Source of the DNA: JBEKYD01 sp049509915
Lineage (GTDB): Bacteria > Acidobacteriota > Terriglobia > Bryobacterales > Bryobacteraceae
Assembly: GCA_049509915.1 (NCBI GenBank)
Contig: JBEKZL010000092.1
Span: forward strand, 1-29,829
DNA: 29,829 bases
Reading direction: 5' to 3'
Position numbers and translations under genes: made by a program. Below are positions 1-8,900 of the stretch, piece after piece. Numbering within the stretch: the first letter of the stretch is position 1; each line of letters begins with the position of its first letter. The notes beneath the pieces were generated by a model, which did no database searches, had not been told where the DNA came from, and saw only the letters and a program-made list of their open reading frames with translations.

Positions 1-837
1 TTCTTCGATACCGCCGAAGCATACGGTCCGTTTACGAACGAGGAACTTGTCGGCGAGGCCTTGGCGCCGGTTCGCGACAAGGTAGTCATCGCAACGAAGT
101 TCGGCTTTGAAAACGGAGTGCCAACCCAGGGTACGAATAGCAAGCCGAAGCGCATCAAGGCGGTAGCTGAAGCAGCCCTAAAGCGCCTCAACACCGATGT
201 GATCGACCTGTTCTATCAACATCGGGTCGACCCGAATGTGCCCATCGAAGAGGTGGCCGGCACGGTCAAGGATCTGATTCGGCAGGGTAAGGTCAGGCAC
301 TTCGGCATGTCTGAGGCCGGTGCAGCAAACATTCGTCGCGCTCATGCCGTGCAGCCGGTCACGGCACTCCAGAGCGAGTATTCGCTGTGGTGGCGAGAGC
401 CGGAGAAGGATATTCTGCCAACACTGGAGGAACTCGGTATCGGCTTTGTCCCGTTCAGCCCGCTGGGAAAGGGTTTTCTTACTGGAGCAATCTCCGATAA
501 GACTGAGTTCGCCAAAACTGATTTCCGTAATATCGTTCCGCGCTTTTCTGCGGAAGCCCGCAAAGCGAACCAGGCGCTCGTGGATGCTCTTGGGCAGATC
601 GCGGAGCAGAAGAGCGCGACCAAGGCGCAGATAGCGCTGGCATGGCTGCTCGCCCAAAAGCCGTGGATTGTCCCGATACCAGGCACCACCAAACTGCACC
701 GCCTACAAGAGAATCTTGGCGGCGCACAGGTAGAACTGACATCGGAAGACCTGAAGGCCATTCACGACGCCATTTCCGGAATCGAGGTTCAGGGAGACAG
801 ATATCCTGCTCAACTTCAGAGTCTTGTAAACCGATAG
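1..837 (+). CDS. Aldo/keto reductase, 5'-truncated by the window edge
   Basis: NAD(P)H-dependent oxidoreductase of the aldo/keto reductase superfamily, cytoplasmic, (beta/alpha)8 barrel. The reading frame is open from base 1, so the true start lies outside the window; 278 residues are visible. The catalytic tetrad can be followed: Asp3 and Tyr8 in FDTAEAYG, Lys33 in ATKFGF and His74 in FYQHRVD (numbering from base 1). The C-terminal NADP-binding part is present (VPIPGTTKLHRLQENLGG) and the end GDRYP is typical of the YakC-like/AKR13-type subgroup. Probably only about 50 residues are missing. The substrate cannot be deduced. The gene converges with the FAD oxidase at 943 and has no visible operon partner. 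An internal ATG-like start at 61 would cut off the catalytic Asp and Tyr, so it is not the start. Confidence 0.93.
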   Translation, partial: FFDTAEAYGPFTNEELVGEALAPVRDKVVIATKFGFENGVPTQGTNSKPKRIKAVAEAALKRLNTDVIDLFYQHRVDPNVPIEEVAGTVKDLIRQGKVRHFGMSEAGAANIRRAHAVQPVTALQSEYSLWWREPEKDILPTLEELGIGFVPFSPLGKGFLTGAISDKTEFAKTDFRNIVPRFSAEARKANQALVDALGQIAEQKSATKAQIALAWLLAQKPWIVPIPGTTKLHRLQENLGGAQVELTSEDLKAIHDAISGIEVQGDRYPAQLQSLVNR

Positions 838-942
838 CGGCCTGAACCGGAGTCGGGGTTATTTTTGACGGTGATGTTCATGGAACCACTTTGGAACCGT
901 TCGGCCGCCCCATGCAGGCGCCAGGCCCGCTCCCGAGCTCCG
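838..942. other. Convergent intergenic gap
   Basis: About 105 bp between two genes that end towards each other. I see no clear hairpin with a T-run and no coding signal. Confidence 0.5.
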
Positions 943-2325
943 TCAGGATGGAGTATCGGCATTGGCGCCGAACAGGATTCCCCGCCCCAGTATCCCCAGA
1001 GGGTCCAGCCGCCGCTTCACCGCGCGCATGGCTTCCACCTGCTCGGGTGAATATTGCAGCCCCAGCAGGTGCGCCTTTCGCTTTCCCAAGCCGTGTTCGG
1101 CGCTGACCGTGCCGCCGAGGGAAACGGCCTGGCGCGCGAATTCCACCAGCAGGTCGGAGGCGTGTTTCGGATTGGCGGGGTCGGAAAACAGGTTGATGTG
1201 AACGTGGGCATCGCCGATGTGCCCGAAGATCACGTAGCGGCCGGGGAATTCTTCCCGCAGGCGGCGCTGGTAATAGGCCAGCATTTCCCTGCCCCGATCG
1301 AGCGGCACGGCGTAATCGGTATTCATCTTGAGCGCGCCCGAGCGGCGCACGGTATCGTTTACCAGCTCCGGCAGGGCGTGCCGGAATTTGCGGAAGCGCT
1401 CGCGATCGGCGGCGGCCATGGCGAACCAGCTTTCCTCCCCAAACGCGCCCGCAGCTTCCACCCGCTCCAGCCAGGTGTCGATTTCGGGATCTTCCTCGGA
1501 ATCGAGTTCCTGTTCGATCAGCAGCGCGGCCTCGGCCCGCTTGGGGATCTCGGGGAACCGGCTGCGCAACAGGCCGAGCGATGGGCCATCGAAATATTCC
1601 AGCATGCGCAGCCGCGGCGTCGGCCGCCAGGCGTCCACCGCATCCAGCGCGCCGGCGTCATCGGCAAAAAAGACCACCCCGCCCAGCAACGCCGGCGGCA
1701 CCGGCAGCAGCCCCACCCGCGCGGCCACGATGGCGCCCAGGGTCCCTTCCGAACCGGCGAACAAATCCACCCAATCCATGCCTGGCGTGAGCCGATAGCC
1801 AGCGGTATTCTTGGTGACGCGCGCCAGCGGAATCGTGCCCGGGTCGAAATCCACCGCCTGGCCGCGCTCGAATTCGCGCGTCGTGCCATCGGCTAGCACT
1901 ACGCGCAGCGCCCGCACCCAGCGGCGAGTGGCGCCAAAGCGAAAACTGCGCGAGCCGGAAGCGTTCGTCGCGATGTTGCCGCCCACCGACGCCGAGGTTT
2001 CGGTGGGATCGGGTGGATAGAACTGGCCGCTCCGCTGCGCCGCCGCGTGCAGGTCGCCGAGCAGGGCGCCGGCCCCCACCGTCGCTTCGCCTTGCCCGAT
2101 TTCGATCCGGTTAAGCTTTTCGAGCGACAGCACCCATCCCCCAAATGGCACCCGCGCCCCGGTCACGCCCGTCCCGGCGCCCGAAATCGTCACCGGCACG
2201 CCGGCCGCCGCCGCTTCTCGTATCGCCCGCGCCACCGCCATTTCGTCCTCGGCCACGATCAACCGCTCGGCATGGCCGTGGTAACCGGAAGCGTCTTCCA
2301 GGTACTGCGGGGGAATCTCAGGCAT
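943..2325 (-). CDS. FAD-linked oxidase, GlcD / D-lactate dehydrogenase type
   Basis: Flavoprotein of the VAO/PCMH superfamily that oxidises a 2-hydroxy acid (glycolate, D-lactate or similar). It has 460 residues, the normal length for a GlcD-like subunit. The N-terminal FAD_binding_4 domain spans about 20-195 and includes GAGTGVTG (49-56) and the FAD-contacting stretch PPDPTETSASVGGNIATN (104-121). The C-terminal FAD-oxidase domain spans about 205-450 with HIGDAHVHIN (369-378), AEHGLGKRK and LDPLGILGRG, the usual family end. No glcE or glcF partner lies beside it. The ATG at 2325 is immediately preceded by a palindromic repeat (2326-2445). The only purine-rich stretch upstream, AGGGGG, is inside that repeat and about 11-12 nt from the start, so the repeat supplies the translation initiation region. 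The exact substrate is unknown. Confidence 0.92.
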   Translation of the reverse strand: MPEIPPQYLEDASGYHGHAERLIVAEDEMAVARAIREAAAAGVPVTISGAGTGVTGARVPFGGWVLSLEKLNRIEIGQGEATVGAGALLGDLHAAAQRSGQFYPPDPTETSASVGGNIATNASGSRSFRFGATRRWVRALRVVLADGTTREFERGQAVDFDPGTIPLARVTKNTAGYRLTPGMDWVDLFAGSEGTLGAIVAARVGLLPVPPALLGGVVFFADDAGALDAVDAWRPTPRLRMLEYFDGPSLGLLRSRFPEIPKRAEAALLIEQELDSEEDPEIDTWLERVEAAGAFGEESWFAMAAADRERFRKFRHALPELVNDTVRRSGALKMNTDYAVPLDRGREMLAYYQRRLREEFPGRYVIFGHIGDAHVHINLFSDPANPKHASDLLVEFARQAVSLGGTVSAEHGLGKRKAHLLGLQYSPEQVEAMRAVKRRLDPLGILGRGILFGANADTPS

Positions 2326-2445
2326 GGTGGGGCGGACCCCCTGGTCCGCGCGGGTCCCCCTGGACCCGCTCTTCCCTGGAACAATCGCGCGCTTGCCGGC
2401 AGGCCGGCCAGGGGGCCGGCCGCGGACCAGGGGGTCCGCCCCACC
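2326..2445. repeat. Palindromic repeat (MITE/REP-like) with perfect 25-bp terminal inverted arms
   Basis: The arms at 2326-2350 and 2421-2445 are perfect reverse complements over 25 bp (left arm begins GGTGGGGCGGACCCCCTGG). Inside are further short palindromes, a GGGTCCCCCTGGACCC hairpin near 2351-2370 and GCCGGC-rich ones near 2393-2420. The element has no coding capacity. It lies between RNase J and the FAD oxidase and its edge touches the oxidase ATG. Its mobility is inferred only from its form. Confidence 0.8.
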
Positions 2446-2478
2446 GCCTATGCTGAAGTGGCATTACGTGCATCGCTC

Positions 2479-4167
2479 TCAAATCTCCAAAATTACCGGC
2501 ATGATCAGCGGACGCCGCGAAGTTGCCTTCACGATGTAGCGTTTCAGGTCGGCGCGGATTTTCTCCTTCATGACGCCCCAATCGGCTTTCTCCTCGCGGT
2601 TCGACCCTTCCAGGGTCTTCACCACCACCTGCCGTGCCGCCTGCATGAACTCGGAGCCGTCTTCGGCCAGCGCGAATCCCCGGCTGACGATCTCCGGCAG
2701 GTTCTCCATTTTCCCGGTCTGCCGGTTGATGGCGATGATCGGCAGCACGATGCCGTCCTCCGACAGATGGCGCCGGTCGCGAATCACCATTTCCTGTACC
2801 ACGTCTTCCACCGAGCCGGAATCGATGCACACCCGTCCCACCGGGACTTTGCCGGCCCGCCGCGCCCCGTGATGGTCGATTTCGAGCACCTCGCCGGTCT
2901 CCATCACAAACGTCTCTTCGAGGCCCATCGACAGCAAATGGCTGGCCAGCCGGGCGTGTTTGGAAAGCTGCCGGAACTCGCCGTGAATGGGCATGAAGTA
3001 GCGCGGGCGCACCAGGTTCAGCACCAGCTTCATCTCTTCCACGCTGCCGTGCCCTGAGACGTGCAGCGGCGGATTCATGCTGCCGTACAGCACGTCGGCG
3101 CCGCGCCGCGACATGTGGTCGATCATGCGGAAGATAGCTTTTTCGTTGCCCGGAATGATGCGCGAACTCAGCACCACGGTATCGCCCTGTTCCACCGAAA
3201 TGTGCTTGTGGTTGTCCACCGAAACACGCGACAACGCCGACATGGGCTCGCCCTGCGTGCCGGAAATCAACACCACGACCTTTTCCGGCGGCAAGTCCGC
3301 CACATCCTGCGGGCGCAGCAGGATGCCGTCGGGAATCGTCAGCAGCCCAAGCGAGTGGGCGATCTCGGTCACCGAAACCATGCTGCGGCCCACGATCGCC
3401 ACCCGCCGCCGGTTTTCCTGCGCCAGGTCCAGCACCAGTTGCACGCGGTGAATCGACGAGCTGAAGCAGGCTACCACGACGCGCTTTTCGGCGCGGTTGA
3501 AGATTTCTTCCATCCGCGGCCGCACCGCCCGCTCGCTTTCGGTGTAGCCCGGCCGGTCGGAGTTGGTCGAATCGGAGAGCAGCAAAACCACCCCGCGTTT
3601 GCCGTATTCGGCCAGCGTGTGCAGGTCGAACAGCTCGTTGTCGGTGGGGGTAGGATCCACCTTGAAATCGCCGGTATGGATGATTACCCCGAGCGGCGTC
3701 GAGATGGCCAGCGCCACCGCCCTCACGATGGAATGAGTGACGTTGATGAACTCGATTTTGAACGGGCCGATCTCGACCACGTCCTTGGGTTTGACCGGTA
3801 TCAGGCGCGGCTCCTGTTCCAGGTCGTACTCCTCCATGCGCCGGTCCACCAGCGCCAGGGTAAAATCGGTTCCATAGACCGGCACGTCGATTTCGCCCAG
3901 GAAGTAGGGCACGGCGCCGATGTGGTCTTCGTGGCCGTGGGTGAGCACCAGCGCCCGGACCTCCTCCCGGTGTTCCTTGAGGAAGGTGAGGTCGGGCATG
4001 ACCAGGTCGACACCGAGCAACTCGGCTTCGGGAAACATCATCCCGCAGTCGACCACCAGAATCTCTTCGCCGTAGCGAATAGCGGTCATATTCATGCCGA
4101 ATTCCCCCAGCCCGCCGAGGGGAATCACTTGCAGCTTGCGATCTGTCATTTTAGGCACCGGACGCAC
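2479..4167 (-). CDS. rnj: Ribonuclease J
   Basis: Metallo-beta-lactamase/beta-CASP nuclease with 5'-3' exo- and endonuclease activity in mRNA decay and rRNA maturation. At 562 residues it has full family length. The metal-binding motif H77-G-H79-E-D81-H82 sits in LVLTHGHEDHIG, followed by His145 (NVTHSIVRA) and Asp167 (IIHTGDFKVDPTP). The beta-CASP part contains HVSGHGSVEEMK and PIHGEFRQLSKHA, and a C-terminal RNase J domain follows to the end. Start choice: GTG at 4167 has AAAGGA 5 nt upstream. An ATG at 4149 (MTDRKLQVIPLGG) is also possible but has no ribosome-binding site. A TAGAAT -10-like hexamer lies at 4184-4179, which would make the GTG leader very short. Expected to be housekeeping. 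Confidence 0.97.
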   Translation of the reverse strand: MRPVPKMTDRKLQVIPLGGLGEFGMNMTAIRYGEEILVVDCGMMFPEAELLGVDLVMPDLTFLKEHREEVRALVLTHGHEDHIGAVPYFLGEIDVPVYGTDFTLALVDRRMEEYDLEQEPRLIPVKPKDVVEIGPFKIEFINVTHSIVRAVALAISTPLGVIIHTGDFKVDPTPTDNELFDLHTLAEYGKRGVVLLLSDSTNSDRPGYTESERAVRPRMEEIFNRAEKRVVVACFSSSIHRVQLVLDLAQENRRRVAIVGRSMVSVTEIAHSLGLLTIPDGILLRPQDVADLPPEKVVVLISGTQGEPMSALSRVSVDNHKHISVEQGDTVVLSSRIIPGNEKAIFRMIDHMSRRGADVLYGSMNPPLHVSGHGSVEEMKLVLNLVRPRYFMPIHGEFRQLSKHARLASHLLSMGLEETFVMETGEVLEIDHHGARRAGKVPVGRVCIDSGSVEDVVQEMVIRDRRHLSEDGIVLPIIAINRQTGKMENLPEIVSRGFALAEDGSEFMQAARQVVVKTLEGSNREEKADWGVMKEKIRADLKRYIVKATSRRPLIMPVILEI

Positions 4168-4331
4168 CGGAATCCTTTATTCTAACGGCTGGATAGCGAA
4201 GACGGTATCCGAACGAACCGAAAACACGGGCATCGAAAAGAAATCGGTCACGAGGCGCTCGATTCCCCGGAACTCCTATAGCGAGAGCACTCCCCGTTGT
4301 CGAATGTCCCGCCTGGTTTGGGCGCCTGCCC
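4168..4331. other. Intergenic region with RNase J promoter
   Basis: 164 bp between the MerR-TPR gene stop and the RNase J start, both minus strand. A TAGAAT hexamer (4184-4179, minus strand) fits the -10 box for RNase J. Nothing else could be identified. Confidence 0.4.
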
Positions 4332-5225
4332 TTACCGCGGCTGAATGACGGTCGCTTGCTTTAGCCGCTCCAACTGTTTGCTGGCGATGTCGGCCCATTC
4401 GCCGGTGCGGTCCAGTTTGAGGTAGATCTTCCAATGGCGCACGGCTTTCAGGTTGTCGCCGGTGCGCTCACACAGCAGTGCCAGGTTGAAGTGCGCGTCG
4501 GCGTAATCCGGGTTAAGCGCCAACGCCTTGCGGTAATACCCGAAGGCTTCCCCGCTCCGGCCCAGCTCGTCGTAGAGATTGCCCAGGTTGAATAGCGCCA
4601 GCGGGTAGGTCGGGTCGGCTTCGACCGCGTTGCAATAGAACCTTTCCGCCTCGGGGTACTTGCGCATACGGTAGTAGATGGTTCCCAGGTTGACCATGGC
4701 GCCGGCGGCTTCCGGGTTCAGGGACACGGCCTTGCGATAGGCTTCCATGGCGCTCTCCACCGGCGCCCCGGCTTCCTCCAGTTCCAATCCGTGCTGGAAC
4801 CAGTATTCGGAATCCCGCAGCCGGTTGGCATCGATTTTGGCCGGAGGCAGGCTGGTGACTCCGCCCATTTGCGAAGCTTCGAAATCGAACAGAATCTGCC
4901 CGGTCAGGGCCTCCATCCTGTGCCCGGCAAGCTGCACCGCGATCCGCTTGCCGTCCGAAGAGATGCGCAACTCGCTGAGCGGCTGCTTGATATCGCTGAG
5001 TTTGCTGCGGAGCGATTGCAAAGCACGCCCGATCTGCTTGGCCTGGATACGATTCTCGCGAAGCTTGATGAGGGTCTGGATGGCGATCAGGTCGGAAAAG
5101 GAATAGTGCTTGGCGGAAGGAATCAGATCTTCCCGCTCCCAACTTTGCAATTGCCGCTCGGTGATGCCGAACTTGCGCCGTACGTCCGCTCGCGACAACT
5201 CCTCTTTCGGGACCTTCGGGGCCAC
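4332..5225 (-). CDS. MerR-like HTH domain fused to TPR repeats
   Basis: 297 residues, probably a cytoplasmic regulator or scaffold. Residues about 10-80 form a MerR-type winged helix-turn-helix (RADVRRKFGITERQLQSWER, then a YSFSDLIAIQTLIKLRE segment typical of MerR wing/helix). A linker follows, then three to four tetratricopeptide repeats from about 150 to 285 (for example AAGAMVNLGTIYYRMRKYPE, YPLALFNLGNLYDELGRSGE, YADAHFNLALLCERTGDNLK). It lacks the usual small-molecule or metal-binding C-terminus of MerR regulators; the TPRs replace it and suggest a protein ligand. The start is GTG at 5225. Six nt upstream lies TGC-TAGAAT, an extended -10, so the mRNA is probably leaderless. Target genes are unknown. 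Confidence 0.85.
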   Translation of the reverse strand: MAPKVPKEELSRADVRRKFGITERQLQSWEREDLIPSAKHYSFSDLIAIQTLIKLRENRIQAKQIGRALQSLRSKLSDIKQPLSELRISSDGKRIAVQLAGHRMEALTGQILFDFEASQMGGVTSLPPAKIDANRLRDSEYWFQHGLELEEAGAPVESAMEAYRKAVSLNPEAAGAMVNLGTIYYRMRKYPEAERFYCNAVEADPTYPLALFNLGNLYDELGRSGEAFGYYRKALALNPDYADAHFNLALLCERTGDNLKAVRHWKIYLKLDRTGEWADIASKQLERLKQATVIQPR

Positions 5226-5231
5226 GGCACT

Positions 5232-5240
5232 ATTCTAGCA
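5232..5240 (-). promoter_or_regulatory. Extended -10 promoter for the MerR-TPR gene, leaderless type
   Basis: On the minus strand TGC-TAGAAT ends 6 nt before the GTG start at 5225, placing the expected transcription start at or next to the start codon. No good -35 box is visible. Confidence 0.55.
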
Positions 5241-5700
5241 GGGCCCTCCCGCCGGGCAGTCCGTTTGTGCATTCTTGTGCAGCGGAGCGGATTCAGTGCC
5301 CAACTGCTAGAATGGGGGACAGGCACGGGCGGTGCGTGCTCCGCGCGCCGTCCTGGCGGTGGAATCTGGCTATCCGATTGGGCTCAATATGGGTCAGTCC
5401 CTTATTGCTGAACGGCACAGCCTGCGTTCCGCGCCTGATCCCGATCATCCCCTTGAAAAATCAAATCCGCTGGATACGGCGAGCGTTCGTGCCCAAAGTT
5501 GCACAAGATTGCATGACCGCCACACTTCCATTTTTCGGTTAAGCACAACCAGGTCTTGGCGGAATGCGAAGGAATCAATGGGGTTACCGGTGTTTACGGG
5601 CAGGTTGGATTCGGGTTATTAACGGTTTCACAGACAGCCGTATTTTACAATGCGCCACAAGGGATGGTAGCCCATTGCGGTAGGCCACAAAATAGGGGGT
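5241..5700. other. Long non-coding stretch upstream of smc
   Basis: Roughly 460 bp without a convincing gene. Open frames at 5267-5542 and 5332-5622 show no domain, poor codon character and no ribosome-binding site. A second TGC-TAGAAT box is present on the plus strand at 5306-5314 but no start codon follows at the expected distance, so it may be the promoter of a lost gene. The segment 5566-5610 resembles the right half of the repeat at 23247-23328. Confidence 0.45.
5566..5610 (+). repeat. Degenerate copy of the ATCGGTGTTTATCGG repeat family
   Basis: CAATGGGGTTACCGGTGTTT here matches CAAAGGGATTATCGGTGTTT at 23287-23306 at most positions. The palindromic left arm is not preserved. Confidence 0.35.
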
Positions 5701-5709
5701 GTCATATAC

Positions 5710-5738
5710 TTTACTTTTGCCGCATTCGCGGTTAGTAT
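5710..5738 (+). promoter_or_regulatory. Candidate sigma70 promoter for smc
   Basis: TTTACT (5710-5715) and TAGTAT (5733-5738) are 17 bp apart, four of six matches each. Transcription would begin near 5745, excluding the upstream GTG at 5740 as a start. The area is also palindromic (GGGGGTGTCA near 5695 and TGACAACCCCC near 5741). Confidence 0.35.
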
Positions 5739-5772
5739 AGTGACAACCCCCGAGGCAAGCGAGGTCGATGCT

Positions 5773-5961
5773 TTGCTGAAACTCAAACGCGTAGAACTCC
5801 AGGGATTCAAGTCCTTTTGCGACCGCACGGAACTGCGGTTCCAGGGCGATGGCGTAGCCGCCATTGTGGGACCGAACGGGTGCGGCAAGTCAAACATCAG
5901 CGACGCCATAAGCTGGGTATTGGGCGAACAGTCGGCCAAGAGCCTGCGTACGTCACCATGA
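5773..5961 (+). pseudogene. smc: SMC N-terminal fragment with Walker A, cut off by a frameshifting deletion
   Basis: First 62 residues of the chromosome condensation ATPase SMC. It begins MLKLKRVELQGFKSFCDRTE at a TTG (5773) with GAGGT 7 nt upstream; a GTG at 5740 is in frame but has no ribosome-binding site. The Walker A motif GPNGCGKSN is intact, followed by DAISWVLGEQSAKSLR. After SLR the frame runs into TGA (5959-5961). In intact SMC proteins about 22 residues (the GxxMEDVIFxG segment) separate SLR from the VTMTLVDPE that appears here in another frame. The deficit fits a deletion of about 64 bp, which also explains the frame change. The stop overlaps the ATG of the next frame (ATGA). Confidence 0.85.
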
Positions 5962-8900
5962 CGCTGGTGGATCCGGAAATCTACCAGGAGGGGGCGCCGC
6001 ACAAACTGCAAGCCGTGGAAGGCGCGCCGCCCAATCGCGCCGCCGAGGTGACCATCACCCGCCGACTTTACCGGTCCGGCGAGAGTGAATACCTGGTGGA
6101 TGGCCGTCTGGCGCGCCTGCGCGATATTCAGGAGCTGTTCATGGGTACCGGCCTGGGGCCGGAGAGCTACGCCATCATCGAGCAGGGGCGCATCGGACAG
6201 ATTCTGAGCTCCAAACCGCAGGACCGCCGCGGAATTATCGAGGAAGCGGCGGGCATCACCAAGTTCAAGACGCGCAAGCGGCTGGCGGAAGCCAAGCTGG
6301 AGAGCGCCAAACAGAACCTGGCGCGGGTCTACGACATTCTGGAAGAAGTCAACCGGCAGGTGAATTCGCTCAAGCGGCAGGCGGCCAAAGCCAGGCGGTA
6401 CGGCGAGCTGAAAGCGGACCTCGAAGCCCGGCTCCGGGTGGTGCTGGCGGGCAAGTTCCGCTGGCTGGAGCGCGACGCGGCGCAAACCGCTATCGAGCTG
6501 AACATGGCCGCCGCAGAGTTGAAGACGCTGGGCGAACAGGTGGCGGAAAAAGAGCGGGCCCACGAGCTGGCCCGCCAGGCGTGCGATGAAATCGAAGAAC
6601 GGTTGACCGGCGAACGGCAGTCGCTGGCAGGTGCCAGCGTGGAGGCAGAGCGCACGCGGGGCAGGCTGGACGCCCAGGTGAAGGAATCCGGCGCCATCGA
6701 GCAGCGCATCGGGCAGCAGGAAAAGGAATCGCAGGAGCTGGGCTTGCGGCTGGAGGCTCTCGAAGGCGAAATCGCCGGTCACCGCGCCCATCTCGATGCT
6801 CTCGACGGCGAGATTTCCAAGGCCCGCGACCGCATGCTCGAAATCAACCAGCAGCGCGAGGCCCTGCAGGCGAAGACGCGGGAGCGCGAAAAGAGCATCG
6901 AAGCCGGGCGGCAGGTGATTTTACGCCTGCTGGGCGAGGCTTCGACGCTCAAGAATCAACTGGCGCAGATCGACGAGTATCTGGCCAGCATCGACCGGGA
7001 AACCGCGCGCTCGACCCGCGAAGAGCAAACCGCGGCGGCCGAAATCGAGCGTTTGGACGGGCTCAAGAAACAGATTTCCGCCACCCTGGCCGAGCGCCAA
7101 CTGGAACTGGAAACGGTGACCGGCGAGCGGCGGCGCACGGAGCAGGAGCTGGGAGAAAAGCGCGGGCTGGCGGCCGAACTGCGCCTGGAAATCGATGGTC
7201 TGAAAAACGAAGTCTCGGGAATCCGCGCGCGCAAGGAATCGCTGGAACAGGTGTTGTCGCACCGCTCCTACACCACCGAATCGGTCAAGCGGTTGTTCGC
7301 CTCGCTCGAAAAAGGCAAGGCAGGCGATTTGAAGCCGCTGGGTGTGCTGGCGGATTTCGTGGAAGTGGACCCGCTGTACGAAAAGCCGGCGGAAGAATTT
7401 CTTCACGAAGAGCTGGAATACGTGGTGGTGGAAAACTGGCTGCAAGCCGAGCGCGGCCTGGATTTTCTGCGCGCCGAGCTGGAAGGCCGGGCTACCTTCC
7501 TGGTGCATCCGGAACCGAACGGCAATGGCCACGGGCACCTGCCGGAGCCGGCCATCGGCCCGGAAACCGGCATCGCCGCGCGGCTGAGCGATTCGCTGCG
7601 GCTGACCAACGGATTCAAAGACCGGGCCACGGACCTGTTGCCGCGAGTATCGCTGTGCTTCCTGGCCGAAGATCGCACCTCGGCGCAGCGGCTTTCCGTA
7701 GCGTACCCGCATCTCTATTTCCTGTTGACGGACGGCCTCTGCTATCACGGTCATACGGTGACGGGCGGACGCAAGACGGGCGCCGGTCCGCTGGCGATGA
7801 AGCGGGAGGCGCGGGAGCTGGCGGCCAGATTGACCGCCCGCGAGGCCCATCTGGAAGGCCGCCTGGAACAGCTCGCCGGTTTCGTGCAGGAGATTCTAGG
7901 GCTCGAAACGGAACTGGAGCGGCTGCGCTCGCTACAGCAGGCGCGGGAAAAAGACCGGGTGGCTCTGGACCACGAAATGCGCAAGCTGGGCGACGAGCTG
8001 GCGAGGGCCGGCTCACGGCTTTCGGTAGCCCGGCTGGAGCTCGAAAGACTGCGCCGCGACGCCGAAAAATCGGCCGAGCAGCGGGACCGCAATCGCGCGG
8101 CGGTGGAAGAGAAGGAACGGCGGCGGGCGGAAAGCGAGGCCGTGCTCGAAGCCGAGAGGCAGGAACTGGAGAAGCTGGAAGGCCAGGGCGCAACCATTGG
8201 CGAGGATCACGCCGCCACGCGGGCGGCTCTGGCGGCACTCGAAGAGCGGCGGCGGGGCGAATCGAACGCCATGAGCCGGCTGGAACAACAATCGCGCGAA
8301 ACCGTGCAGCGCCGCGCCGCGCTGGCGCAGGAAATCGGGCGCCTGGGGGTGGAGCGCGCCCGCCTGTTGGCCGATAACATCGAGCTCGACAAGAAAGCCC
8401 AGGAATTGGCCGGCGAAATCACCGCTCTGGAAGTGCGGGTGAGCGAGATGGCACAGCAGGACGCCGGCATGCGCGAGGCGCTGCGCGCGGGCGATGAAGA
8501 TCTCAAAACCCTGCGCCTGGCGGTGCAGCTCAGCCAGGAAAAGCGCTCCCAGGTGGAGGTCGACCTGGTGCGCAAGCAATCCGAATTGAAATTCCTTGAC
8601 GAGACCAGCCGCAAGGAACTGGGAACTCCCGTGGAGGAGCTGGGCACGGACACGGAGACCGTGCCCGATATAGAAGCCATCGCCGCGGCCGAACAGGAGG
8701 CCGCCGAAGTCCGCCAGCGCATCGAGGGGCTTGGCGCAGTGAACGCCGCGGCGATGGAAGAATTCGAAGAAGCGCAGCAACGGCAGGAATTCCTGAGCGT
8801 GCAGCGCCAGGACCTGATCGATTCGATTCGCGATACCGAAAAAGCCATTCAGGAAATCGATACCGTGTCGCGCCAAAAGTTCGCGGAGGCGTTCGAGGCC

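Noticed and set aside
2047..4185. Long plus-strand frames (2047-3057 and 3061-4185) opposite the FAD oxidase and RNase J
   Set aside because: They are antisense shadows, Arg/His-rich, without family motifs, while the minus-strand genes carry catalytic motifs.
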